Part shown: one piece after another, positions 1-7,640 of the stretch | How the letters are laid out: each line of letters opens with the position of its first letter | Numbering within the stretch: the stretch's first letter is position 1 | Assembly (NCBI GenBank): GCA_003164255.1 | Contig: PLST01000009.1 | Span: forward strand, 1 to 15,948 | Length of the DNA: 15,948 nt | Direction of reading: 5' to 3' | From: Acidobacteriaceae bacterium | GTDB taxonomy: Bacteria > Acidobacteriota > Terriglobia > Terriglobales > Acidobacteriaceae | Translations under genes and position numbers: made by a program | Notes under the pieces: generated by a model | The model's database searches: none | Told to the model about the DNA's origin: nothing | The model's input: only the letters and a program-made list of their open reading frames with translations

Positions 1-2
1 CG

Positions 3-206
3 TCGATTGAACTGGCGCTGAGTGTCGCCGAATACTTCCGCCTCGCTCAACCACAGGCGCGGCAAACAGCCCGTGAGGTGGCCAAGGCCGTTTCAAGGTG
101 GAGACGGGAAGCAGCCACTTTGGGAATCCCGACGGCAGAGACGGAGATTGTGGCCACGGCCTTCGAACACGAGGATTTGGCATATGCGAAGAAGCTGCAT
201 ATTTGA
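3..206 (+). CDS. hipA: HipA-family toxin kinase, C-terminal end (partial)
   Basis: The first 67 codons read as the C-terminus of a HipA-type serine/threonine kinase toxin. The reading includes ALSVAEYFRL, then an Arg/Ala-rich helix with WRREAATLGIP, then a closing AFEHEDLAYAKKL, all typical of the last helices of short HipA proteins. In HipBA modules the kinase phosphorylates a translation factor or tRNA synthetase and is neutralised by the DNA-binding partner HipB. The kinase core and any hipB lie outside the window, so activity cannot be judged. The frame is open from the window edge to a TGA at 204-206. The identification rests on recognising the family's C-terminal pattern, not on catalytic residues. 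A different frame here stays open from 22 to 327, but its translation is arginine-rich and looks like a shadow. Confidence 0.72.
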   Translation, partial: SIELALSVAEYFRLAQPQARQTAREVAKAVSRWRREAATLGIPTAETEIVATAFEHEDLAYAKKLHI

Positions 207-379
207 GGTCGCCGGGAGCTGCGATAACCCTCAGAACAACAAGGGCAACAGCGACGCCGCCTTCTTCCGCATGAGCAACAAGAGCATGGTCACGTTTCTG
301 ATCGTGTCGGTCCTGAAACGGGCCTGAGCCCGGCTCGACGCATTTTCCTGCTCAGTGTATCTGTTCATCTGGGTCCGGC

Positions 380-1630
380 ATGGTTAGCATGACCATGCTG
401 ATGGAAGATATGCCAAAACCCGAGATCGATGCCGCACCCGGAAGAACCCTGAGGGCGCGAGTGTTCAAGGCCTCCACCATTCTGAGCCGGGTCTCGATTC
501 TTACCCTGTTCATCCTCGTTGCCGCTGGCAACATCACCAACAGTCTCTTGGTGAAGTACGGCTTCGAGGACCAGGCAGCACACGCGAGCAAACACGCCAC
601 CTTTATCGAGATGATGAATGGGACCGCGGCACGGCCCTTTGTCTACCGTTCAGTCACTGCGAGGCTGGATTATTGGGCTGCCACGCAGATCGTCCACAGG
701 TGGCCGTGGGTCGCCGGCGTAGCCGACGGCCTGCTCCTCCATCGCTGCTACTTTGCCGACGTAAAGGATGCGGACTGGACGCCGGCGATCGCCACATCCT
801 ACACGCTGATGTACTTCGTGATCGTGGCCTCAACGGTGCTGGGCTTGTTCTTTGTGTGGCGCATTGCCAGGAACCGCGGACTCTCTTATGTCCAAGCAAC
901 CGGCTTCATGATTGCCTTCAGCTTCATCTTCCCCCTGTTCTTCCAGCGCAGTGTGCTCTTTTACGACTTCATCGAGTTCGCCGGTGTCTTTGGGGCCTGC
1001 TACTTCCTCCTCGAAGACTCGATGATCCCCTGCACGCTTGTGATTGTCCTCTTCGCCTTCGTCAAGGAGACGTTCTTTCTCGTTCCTGCGGGGCTTTTCT
1101 TTCTACACAAAATTGACGTGCCAATTAAGAAGCGCCTCACATGGTTTGCTTTGCAGCTCGGAGCCTGTCTCTTCACCCGGCACTTCATCATGCACGGATT
1201 TGAGCACAATCCTGGCGGCGCGGTCGAGTTTCACCTATTCGACAACATCGCTTTCTGGCTGAGCCCGAGGTACTATCTCGATCTCAACAACCTTGTGGGC
1301 CCAGGCATCTTCCTTCCCCGCCTCGAAAACCCACTCATTCTCATCCCGATCGCTCTCTTCAGCCGGCGCGCATGGCAGTTGTCCGATCGCCGCTGGCGCC
1401 GTTACTTCCTCGCCGCGTTCCTACCACTGCTGGCTCTATTCATCCCCTTTGGATTCGCCGACATGTTCCGCAACTTCTCGCTCGCATTCCCGGCGATTAC
1501 CCTGATTGCGCTCAGTGCCGCAGGAAATCTTGACGCGATCCTCAGATGCAGATCTACGTTGTTGCAGCAGCATCGCCGTCAATCGCCACTCCCTTCGGGA
1601 CGCGGCTTGTGTAACAACAAGCCTGGTTGA
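380..1630 (+). CDS. Multi-pass inner-membrane protein, function unknown
   Basis: This is a 416-residue protein with many hydrophobic segments, by eye near residues 38-58, 138-160, 172-192, 196-211, 217-242, 252-268, 316-328, 341-360 and 366-382. A short loop before the second segment carries RPFVYR, and FVKET (about residues 227-231) sits in the middle of the membrane part. Polar or charged residues placed like this are seen in large families of uncharacterised, GT-C-like bacterial membrane proteins, but I cannot assign a substrate or reaction. Several ATGs cluster at the start (380, 389, 395, 401, 410), and none has a strong ribosome binding site, so the first 10 or so residues are uncertain. 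The last 25 residues are hydrophilic and low in family character. The gene stands alone between a hipA remnant and a methyltransferase remnant, with no operon partners visible. Confidence 0.7.
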   Translation: MVSMTMLMEDMPKPEIDAAPGRTLRARVFKASTILSRVSILTLFILVAAGNITNSLLVKYGFEDQAAHASKHATFIEMMNGTAARPFVYRSVTARLDYWAATQIVHRWPWVAGVADGLLLHRCYFADVKDADWTPAIATSYTLMYFVIVASTVLGLFFVWRIARNRGLSYVQATGFMIAFSFIFPLFFQRSVLFYDFIEFAGVFGACYFLLEDSMIPCTLVIVLFAFVKETFFLVPAGLFFLHKIDVPIKKRLTWFALQLGACLFTRHFIMHGFEHNPGGAVEFHLFDNIAFWLSPRYYLDLNNLVGPGIFLPRLENPLILIPIALFSRRAWQLSDRRWRRYFLAAFLPLLALFIPFGFADMFRNFSLAFPAITLIALSAAGNLDAILRCRSTLLQQHRRQSPLPSGRGLCNNKPG

Positions 1631-1640
1631 CCAGGGTTAG

Positions 1641-2432
1641 GCCAGCCTTTACAGATGCTGGACTACGTTAACGACGGGCCGCAAAGACGCACCAGGGGAG
1701 CCGTTTGTCATCGGCCAACAGTCCTGCGCTACAGCGCGTAGTGTGGACGAACCTGTTCCTACTGTGGCCGCAGCCGGCGCGATCAGCCTCACGGAAAGTT
1801 TCCTTGTCCCGAACTTTGGCGGCGCTCCGGGGCAGGAAGCGCACTGCCAGAGTGTGGACAGTCCTGTCCCCACTGTCACGGCAAGCAAGGGAGCCGGCAA
1901 TCTGGTCACTCCACATCTGATTCCGCAGTTCTCGCAGAACAGCCCCAAGTCTGTCGATCAGCCTTTGGAAACCTTGACGACGAGCCGCGGTATCGGCCTC
2001 ACGAAGCCGTTCATGGTGGCGACCAATCACGGCTACGGGTTTGCGCGCCGGTCAGCAACGGTGAACGAGCCGATGAGAACTGTCACCGGAAGTCTCGGTG
2101 AAGCGCTGATAGAACCGAACATTGTCTGCTTCTACGGAACCCAGAATATGAGCGAGGTGGACAACCCGCTGCCGACTGTTACCGGCAACGACCGCTTTGC
2201 ACTGATCGAAGGCCGGATCGTCGAGAAGCTCCTGCTCGACATCCGCTTCAGGATGCTCCAGCCACGTGAGCTCGCTCGCGCACAGGGGTTCTCAGACGAT
2301 TATGTCTTTGCCGGTACGAAGAAGGATTCGGTGAAAATGATCGGAAATGCGGTTCCTGTGAACACGGCCATGCAACTCGTCTTGAGTTGCTTATCCGAAG
2401 CACAGGAAAAGACACTGAAGCGGGCCGCGTAA
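1641..2432 (+). pseudogene. C5-cytosine DNA methyltransferase, C-terminal remnant
   Basis: The frame is open from just after a TAG at 1638-1640 to TAA at 2430-2432, and methyltransferase-like sequence is already present before the first GTG (1743). About five tandem units of roughly 33-36 residues each carry a VDxPxPTVT-type motif (SVDEPVPTV, SVDSPVPTVT, SVDQPLETLT, TVNEPMRTVT, VDNPLPTVT). This is the repeated target-recognition region of a phage/plasmid-type cytosine-5 methyltransferase family. It is followed by the conserved end: FRMLQPRELARAQGF, then motif X as KMIGNAVPVNTA. The N-terminal half, with the SAM-binding site, the catalytic PCQ loop and the ENV motif, is absent, and the preceding membrane-protein gene ends only ten bases upstream. 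The fragment therefore cannot methylate DNA. It probably lost its front by deletion or by insertion of foreign DNA. Confidence 0.8.
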
Positions 2433-2461
2433 GCTTCTCGCTTTACCACCAAAAACAACAG

Positions 2462-2500
2462 GCGCCATTGTGCCTCACAGTCATAATGGCGCTTTCATTT
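2462..2500. terminator. Convergent (likely bidirectional) hairpin terminator
   Basis: GCGCCATT (2462-2469) pairs perfectly with AATGGCGC (2485-2492). On the plus strand the stem is followed by TTTCATTT. On the minus strand the same stem is followed by CTGTTGTTTTT. It lies between the methyltransferase remnant ending at 2432 on the plus strand and the sigma-factor gene ending at 2647 on the minus strand, where a shared terminator would be expected. The 15-base loop is longer than usual, which lowers confidence. The stretch 2501-2646 holds no gene that I can support. Confidence 0.55.
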
Positions 2501-2646
2501 CTGAATATGTCGAGGGGAGAGAGAGAAGAGGAGGTCGGCAACCAGCTTTCAGTAAGCCTTAACCAGTTGCGTTGCGGCAATCGGTCTAAACACCTTACGC
2601 TCGGCCTTGGCCGGCTCCGGCCTCTTCCACTCTGCAACAATCCTCT

Positions 2647-3498
2647 TCAGTCGACGAAGCTTCGTACTATCCCGATCCGATAAGGCGGCGTCGTGCGGTC
2701 CATCACCGTAGCTCGCATCTTCAGAACCGCTTTGGCGTGGATCTTCGAGACACAGCTTTCCATTACGCCCAGATCTGCGCCGATCTCCTTCATGGTCATT
2801 TCCCTGAAATAGTAGTGCGAAACAACCCGCCTCTCGCGCTCGGACAACGATTCGATCGCGCGGAGCAGGTGTGCGCTGGTCTCTTTCTTTTCCAGGACGG
2901 CAAGCGGTGTGATCGAGGATGGATCGGGAATGCGATTGAGGGGTCTGTCCGATGATTGTTCAGTGCAGTCGTCGCTGGCGTCCAGACTGATGATGGCCAG
3001 AGACCATATCTTGAAGACCAGTGACTGATACTCCGAGATCGTCATATTCAACGCGTCAACTACTTCTGCTTCGGTTGGGTAGCGTCCGAACGATTTAGAG
3101 AGCCGGTCAACCGTCTGTTCGATTGTCTTTGCCTTTTTGCGAAGTGTTCGGGAGCCGCGGTCATCTTCCCGCAGGTTGTCGAGGATTGCTCCGCGAATGC
3201 GCGGATAAGCAAATGTCGCGAATGAAATATCGCGGGATGGGTCGTAGCGCCTTGATGCTTCGAGTAGGCCGAACATGCCAACGGACACCAGATCGTCGAA
3301 TTCTGCTACTCCCTTCGGTAGCTTCCCATGAATATGTTGCGCGATCTTCTTCACCATCGGAAGATGTTCAACGACTTCTTTTTCTGAGTCTTGCTGGCGG
3401 TCGCAAACGTTTACAGAACCGCCGAACTCGGCTTGTGATGACACCATTTCCCCCCATACATTGGCGTAATTGCCTGTCTTGCTGAATGCAACCAGCAT
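2647..3498 (-). CDS. FliA/WhiG-family alternative sigma factor
   Basis: This 283-residue protein has sigma-70 region 2 at about residues 45-112 (LPMVKKIAQHIHGKLP, then FDDLVSVGMFGLLEASRRYD, then FATFAYPRIRGAILDNLRED). Region 3 is at about 115-165 (RTLRKKAKTIEQ, YPTEAEVVDAL) and region 4 at about 215-262, with a helix-turn-helix reading LSERERRVVSHYYFREMTM and KEIGADLGVMESCVSKIHAKA. The absence of region 1.1 and the phrase FATFAYPRIRGAILD place it in the group that includes flagellar FliA and WhiG, though no flagellar or sporulation gene is nearby. The N-terminus is uncertain: an internal ATG at codon 18 lies just after a run of G. The 20 residues after region 4 are atypical. It directs RNA polymerase to a promoter set that cannot be inferred here. 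Its 5' side abuts the Tn7-like end. Confidence 0.85.
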   Translation of the reverse strand: MLVAFSKTGNYANVWGEMVSSQAEFGGSVNVCDRQQDSEKEVVEHLPMVKKIAQHIHGKLPKGVAEFDDLVSVGMFGLLEASRRYDPSRDISFATFAYPRIRGAILDNLREDDRGSRTLRKKAKTIEQTVDRLSKSFGRYPTEAEVVDALNMTISEYQSLVFKIWSLAIISLDASDDCTEQSSDRPLNRIPDPSSITPLAVLEKKETSAHLLRAIESLSERERRVVSHYYFREMTMKEIGADLGVMESCVSKIHAKAVLKMRATVMDRTTPPYRIGIVRSFVD

Positions 3499-3508
3499 AT
3501 AGCACCGG

Positions 3509-3647
3509 ACTCTCTACATTTGCTTTGTTCAGGTTACTAAATGTTACTTTGGTCCTTTGCGACACATGTCTCCGTGCTTTCTGCTGGCGCTGATATTCGT
3601 TACTTTTGCTTTATGTGCCGAATGTCACCGCACTCTCTACTCTTGCT
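3509..3647. repeat. Short direct repeats upstream of the sigma-factor gene
   Basis: ACTCTCTAC followed by three bases and TGCT occurs at 3509-3524 and again at 3632-3647, in the same orientation. Between them GTTACT occurs three times (about 3533, 3544 and 3599). These lie just upstream of the minus-strand sigma-factor gene, so they could be operator or promoter elements for it. I do not recognise a named binding site. No gene is visible in 3499-3735. Confidence 0.4.
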
Positions 3648-3730
3648 GCGAGGCTTATAATGCAATTCACACTTGACTTGAATCAAAGATGGGTTGAAGG
3701 CCGCGCGAGTTACCGCCGACCGGACGAGCC

Positions 3731-3802
3731 CATCCTGTTTGATGACAAATTAGTTTGTTCCTGAGTAACAAAGTTTGTTCCTGGACAAAAAAGTTTAAAC
3801 CT
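3731..3802. mobile_element. Tn7-like transposon end with three TnsB-type sites
   Basis: The terminal bases TGTTTGAT (3736-3743) are followed directly by GACAAATTAGTT. In Tn7 the right end reads TGT plus five bases, then GACAAAATAGTT, so the layout matches. Three related sites follow, aligned on AGTTT at 3752, 3772 and 3792, exactly 20 bp apart. The first two both continue GTTTGTTCCTG, and the third diverges (GTTTAAACC). Tightly packed TnsB sites next to tnsA are a feature of the Tn7 right end. The five bases CATCC (3731-3735) would be the target-site duplication. I found no matching opposite end in the window, so the second end is either beyond it or lost. The exact outer base is inferred by analogy. 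Confidence 0.72.
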
Positions 3803-3823
3803 ATATCCTTGCCTCTCCCCGGG

Positions 3824-3857
3824 AAAGGAGTATTCATCAATCGATGAGTACTCCTTT
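3824..3857. repeat. 15-bp near-perfect inverted repeat in the tnsA leader
   Basis: AAAGGAGTATTCATC (3824-3838) and GATGAGTACTCCTTT (3843-3857) pair over 15 bases with one G-T wobble and a four-base AATC spacer. The repeat ends 14 bases before the tnsA ATG and just before the GGAGGGG ribosome binding site. In RNA it would be a strong hairpin without a U tract, so it is more likely an operator or a translation-control structure than a terminator. Confidence 0.6.
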
Positions 3858-3871
3858 CTGGGAGGGGTGGA

Positions 3872-4699
3872 ATGGCGCGTCGTCGTTACACCATCGATGC
3901 GAGACGTGCCGCTGAGTTCGTGAAAGATGGGCGGGGGAAAGGCCATGACAGCGCATACAAGCCGTGGCTGACCATTCAGGATGTCCCCTCTCAAGGGCGC
4001 TGCCATCGGCCGCTTGGGATGTCCACTGGGCGTATCCACCATCTTCTCTCTGATAATGAGAGGGACTTGTTCCTGCTTCTAGACTGGCAATCCTCTACCG
4101 TTGATCTGCGCGAACGGTTTCCTCTGAATCTTGACACCACTCAGGACATTGCCGGTCGGCTGAACATCCGACATCCGAGAGCACTGCCCACCACCGATTT
4201 ATTGGTGATGACTACCGATCTTGTGCTGGACCGGCGTGGGACGAATGGGGTGGAGACCCGGGCCTATGCAGTCAAGACCGCCACGGATCTGGAAAATCCG
4301 CGTACCTTGCAGAAGCTGGAAATCGAATGGCACTATTGGCAAGAGCGAGGTATACCTTGGAGCATAGTCACTCGCTCCGAATTACCGCAACGACTGATTG
4401 ATAACATCGCCTGGGTGCATCACTTTTTTCGCCCGGACGGTGTGGAAGACAGGCTGTTGGTGCTGATCCCGCTGTTCCTTGACGAAATTGCAGCTCGTCT
4501 GCAGGTATCTCTTGGCGGATTCTGTGACGTCATCGACCATCGCTATGGTCTTCAGCCAGGCTCCAGTTTGTTGCTGATGCGTCACCTGTTGGCTTCTCGA
4601 ACCGTCACTTGCGACATGGAACAGGTGGTTTTGAATGCCAAGCTGCCGGTGTCAGCTTTGACTATAGATCAGCGGGACCGACTTCGTAGTCGTGCATGA
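3872..4699 (+). CDS. tnsA: TnsA endonuclease subunit of a Tn7-like transposase
   Basis: TnsA cuts the 5' ends of the transposon while TnsB cuts the 3' ends, which gives cut-and-paste movement. The protein has 275 residues, against 273 in Tn7. Restriction-endonuclease-like active-site candidates are in place: E63 in SDNERDLFLLLDW, D109 in LPTTDLLVMT, K135 in AYAVKTATDL and E149 in KLEIEWHYWQERGIPW. They correspond to E63, D114, K132 and E149 of Tn7 TnsA. The C-terminal half (from about residue 170) resembles the TnsC-interacting domain. The start at 3872 is supported by GGAGGGG at about 3861-3867. The gene ends in an ATGA overlap with tnsB, so the two are translationally coupled. It looks intact. 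The preceding transposon end and inverted repeat suggest control from the element's own end, possibly by TnsB binding. Confidence 0.93.
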   Translation: MARRRYTIDARRAAEFVKDGRGKGHDSAYKPWLTIQDVPSQGRCHRPLGMSTGRIHHLLSDNERDLFLLLDWQSSTVDLRERFPLNLDTTQDIAGRLNIRHPRALPTTDLLVMTTDLVLDRRGTNGVETRAYAVKTATDLENPRTLQKLEIEWHYWQERGIPWSIVTRSELPQRLIDNIAWVHHFFRPDGVEDRLLVLIPLFLDEIAARLQVSLGGFCDVIDHRYGLQPGSSLLLMRHLLASRTVTCDMEQVVLNAKLPVSALTIDQRDRLRSRA

Positions 4700-6846
4700 T
4701 GAACATCCTGACGGTCAATCAACTCGTCACCTTTGTCGAGGATAACCATATTGAGCGGGTACTGTGGGTCAAGATCGAGCAATCTGGCTATATCCTGATC
4801 GACATCGCATCGATACGGGCTTTGCCGCTGTACCGCAGCCACGCCGAACTGGAGTCCCTGACAGATATCGGGCAATTGGCATTCGATGCCGAGGACCCGT
4901 TCCCGTTGCCCATTGGCGAGGACGCAATTACCCCGCTTCACCGCGCCATGCGGGACAAGAACTGGGAGCGCATCGCTCCGCTGCTTGCTCAGCAACCCGC
5001 CATTCTCGATCCTGACCGACGGGGAAAGATCGTTGCCGCACTGATGAAGGAGCGCGGCTACAGCCATGTCGCCCTCTATCGTCTGCTGCGACGCTACTGG
5101 CAACGGGGCATGACCCGCAATGCTCTGCTGCCCGACTATGCCAAATGCGGTGGACGCGGTAAAGATAAGGCAGTTTCTTACAAACCGCGCGGGCGGCGCC
5201 CCAAGAATCCGGAACTTGTTTCCGTCAATGTAGGCTCAGAGATGCGCAAAGTATTCCGCACCTCCATCACGCGCACCTATGCCTGCCAGCCGGTGTTTGA
5301 CCTGGCCGAGAGCTATCATTCGATGCTGCGGGAACATTTCACCGATTCGGTCATCAACCCAGATAGCGGGCGGCAGGAACTGGTGGTCCGAGCTGGAGCG
5401 CCGTCCTATAGGCAATTCCGTTACTGGTACGAAAAAGACAACGATATCTTCGCCACCAAACGCCGACGCCATGCCTCACGTGTGTATGACAAGGATATGC
5501 GCGGCCTGTTGGGTACCTCTACAGGCGAGGTGGACTGCGGTGCTCGCTATCAGATTGACGCCACCATCGCCGATATTTATCTAGTCAGTCGCTATTACCG
5601 CGACCGCATCGTCGGGCGTCCTGTGGTTTATGTCATCATCGATGTCTTCAGCCACATGATCACCGGCATCCATGTCGGGTTCGAGGGGCCAAGCTGGGTG
5701 GGCGCGATGGAGGCGCTTGGTAATGCCGTTTTGGACAAGGTCGACTACTGCCGCCGTTTCGGTGTCAACATCCTTCCGGAGGAGTGGCCGAGCGTGGGGA
5801 TGCCGGAACGGTTGCTGGGCGATCGAGGAGAACTGGCCGGACGTATGGTGAATACCCTGATCAATAGCTTTAGGGTCACTGTGGAAAACACCGCCCCTTA
5901 TCGTGCCGACTGGAAGGGACTGGTCGAACAGCAATTCCGCTTGCTCCCTGCCCGCTTCAAGGCCTATACCCCCGGCTATATTCAAGAAGACTATCAACAG
6001 CGCGGTGGCAATGATTATCGGCTGGACGCAGTGCTGGATATCGACCAGTTCACTCGCATTCTGATCTTCTGTGTTCTGGCGTATAACAACAACCATGTTC
6101 TGAAGGACTATCCTCTGGCCCCGGAGATGATCCACGATGGCGTGAAGCCAGTTCCCACTGACATGTGGGACTGGGGGATCGTGCGGCGCAGCGGACGGCT
6201 TCGGACCTATCCGACGGATCAAGTGCGTCTTAGCCTGTTGCCGTCGGACGAGGCCAAGGTCACGGTTCACGGCATCCGCTTCTACGGCTGCTTCTATTCC
6301 TGCCAGTTGGCGATGGATGATTATTGGTTCGACAAGGCTCGCCAGCGCGGGACGTGGAACGTCAAGATCTCCTATGATCCACGGTGCATGGATAATCTCT
6401 GGCTGCATGTTCAGTCAGAACAGTCGCGCTTTATTGCCTGCAGTCTGACTGATCGCAGCCGCGACCACCAAGACAAATCCCTTTGGGAAATCGACCAGTT
6501 ACGGCAGGAAGCACGCAAATTGATTGCCGCAGGTCGTCCAAGGGAGACACGGGGGCGGGTAACACTGATCGATCAGGTGCAATCGGTGGTCCGCGAGGCC
6601 AAGGCCATGGCCCCGGACATCTCTGACCTTCCGCACAGCCGCCGGACCTCCGACATCCGCACCAACCGGCAGGAAGAGCGACAGGATCTGCAACGGCGCG
6701 ACGCCCTGCGCGGTGAACGCACCAACCAACCGGAAAAGGCTCAGGTGGTGTCCTTCCCTGGGGCGCCGCCAACTGATGATTACAGTCTGCCCGACATCAC
6801 CGAAATCCTCCGTCGATTCAGCGAACATGAGGAGGAGGAACCATGA
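4696..6846 (+). CDS. tnsB: TnsB DDE transposase of a Tn7-like element
   Basis: TnsB binds the transposon ends and performs 3' cleavage and strand transfer. The 716-residue length is close to Tn7 TnsB (702). An N-terminal DNA-binding region (about residues 80-260, with helix-turn-helix-like segments and the basic stretch KPRGRRPKNP) precedes an integrase-type catalytic core. The DDE residues are D288 (RYQIDATIADIYLV), D376 (ERLLGDRGEL) and E411 (WKGLVEQQF). The spacings of 88 and 35 are the same as in Tn7 (D273, D361, E396). A beta-barrel and a C-terminal tail follow, the tail rich in Arg, Glu and Gln (about residues 610-716), where TnsB proteins contact TnsC. It starts within the ATGA shared with tnsA and ends within the ATGA shared with tnsC. 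No frame damage is visible, so this subunit should be functional. Confidence 0.95.
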   Translation: MMNILTVNQLVTFVEDNHIERVLWVKIEQSGYILIDIASIRALPLYRSHAELESLTDIGQLAFDAEDPFPLPIGEDAITPLHRAMRDKNWERIAPLLAQQPAILDPDRRGKIVAALMKERGYSHVALYRLLRRYWQRGMTRNALLPDYAKCGGRGKDKAVSYKPRGRRPKNPELVSVNVGSEMRKVFRTSITRTYACQPVFDLAESYHSMLREHFTDSVINPDSGRQELVVRAGAPSYRQFRYWYEKDNDIFATKRRRHASRVYDKDMRGLLGTSTGEVDCGARYQIDATIADIYLVSRYYRDRIVGRPVVYVIIDVFSHMITGIHVGFEGPSWVGAMEALGNAVLDKVDYCRRFGVNILPEEWPSVGMPERLLGDRGELAGRMVNTLINSFRVTVENTAPYRADWKGLVEQQFRLLPARFKAYTPGYIQEDYQQRGGNDYRLDAVLDIDQFTRILIFCVLAYNNNHVLKDYPLAPEMIHDGVKPVPTDMWDWGIVRRSGRLRTYPTDQVRLSLLPSDEAKVTVHGIRFYGCFYSCQLAMDDYWFDKARQRGTWNVKISYDPRCMDNLWLHVQSEQSRFIACSLTDRSRDHQDKSLWEIDQLRQEARKLIAAGRPRETRGRVTLIDQVQSVVREAKAMAPDISDLPHSRRTSDIRTNRQEERQDLQRRDALRGERTNQPEKAQVVSFPGAPPTDDYSLPDITEILRRFSEHEEEEP

Positions 6847-7640
6847 CTCCGCCGGCCGATCTGCCGCTGCTACCCGAATATCGCGACAATCCGTTCATCA
6901 ATCGCCTGCCACCACAAATGTCGATGCGGAAAGCACTGGCCTTTCTCGATGATCCGCCCACCTTCTTGCCAGAGGAACGCCGCTATCCCGCCCATGAACG
7001 GATGCAATGCCTCTATCGCCTACGCCGTTGTTTCGTGCCGCTAGAACATCACCTGCGATTGGAATCCGCCTTCTCTGCACTACTGCGGCAAGGCTATGTT
7101 AATCGCAACCCGACGACCACCGACTATATTCGTCGTCTGCGCGATGGATATAAACGGATAGAAGCCCGCGATCTTCAAGCAGGTACGAATCCCGTACGCA
7201 GTTCGGCGGAGGGTTTTGCCCTGTTGGGTGCATCAGGCACAGGCAAAAGCACCGGCATCGGACGTATTCTGGAATATTATCCCCAGGTCATAGAACATTC
7301 GAGAACATTCAGCCTACAGCAGATGACGTGGCTGAAAGTTGACTGCCCCCATCAGGGCTCACCAAAACAATTGTGTCTGAGTTTCTTTCAGCAGATGGAT
7401 TTGGCACTGGGAACCGACTACCTGAACCGCTGTGGTAAAAGCCGCAACTCCCTGGATCTAATGATGACTCAGATGGCTCAGATTTCCAATCTCCATGCTC
7501 TGGGGGTGCTGATCGTCGATGAAATCCAGCATCTGACCCTGGCCAAAGGCGTCGGGCCAGAGGCGTTGTTAAATTTCCTTGTCACTTTGATCAACACTAT
7601 TGGCATTCCAGTGGTTCTGATTGGCACCATGGGGCACTGA
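6843..7640 (+). CDS. tnsC: TnsC AAA+ regulator, N-terminal part (frameshifted)
   Basis: TnsC is the ATP-dependent regulator that links target selection to the TnsAB transposase. This 265-residue reading frame has the expected N-terminal region with GYVNRNPTTTDYIRRL, then Walker A at residues 129-137 (GASGTGKST) and Walker B at about 222-228 (VLIVDEI), followed by the sensor-1 strand PVVLIGT. It then ends abruptly at TGA 7638-7640. The frame used from about 7631 on continues the family pattern (GALSLLQGDFRQARRANGLG), so one base appears to be missing near ACCATGGGG (about 7626-7634). The ATG overlaps the tnsB stop as ATGA, with GAGGAGGAA just upstream as a strong ribosome binding site. The truncated product lacks the rest of the AAA+ lid and the C-terminal TnsA/TnsB contact region. 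Confidence 0.88.
   Translation: MTPPADLPLLPEYRDNPFINRLPPQMSMRKALAFLDDPPTFLPEERRYPAHERMQCLYRLRRCFVPLEHHLRLESAFSALLRQGYVNRNPTTTDYIRRLRDGYKRIEARDLQAGTNPVRSSAEGFALLGASGTGKSTGIGRILEYYPQVIEHSRTFSLQQMTWLKVDCPHQGSPKQLCLSFFQQMDLALGTDYLNRCGKSRNSLDLMMTQMAQISNLHALGVLIVDEIQHLTLAKGVGPEALLNFLVTLINTIGIPVVLIGTMGH

Noticed and set aside
22..327. 101-codon open frame on the plus strand
   Set aside because: It overlaps the HipA C-terminal frame, is Arg/Trp-rich at its start and resembles nothing known, so it is a shadow frame.
1622..1635. CCTGGT/ACCAGG inverted repeat as a terminator for the membrane-protein gene
   Set aside because: The loop is only two bases unless the outermost pairs are used alone, it overlaps the stop codon and no T tract follows.
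5581..6408. Long minus-strand open frame of 275 codons inside tnsB
   Set aside because: It is antisense to the catalytic core of tnsB, whose DDE residues are conserved. Its translation is Ile/His/Pro-rich with no family character.
7626..7640. Programmed -1 frameshift in tnsC as the default explanation
   Set aside because: There is no canonical slippery heptamer and no clear downstream stem or pseudoknot; a one-base deletion explains the data more simply. It is kept only as an alternative.
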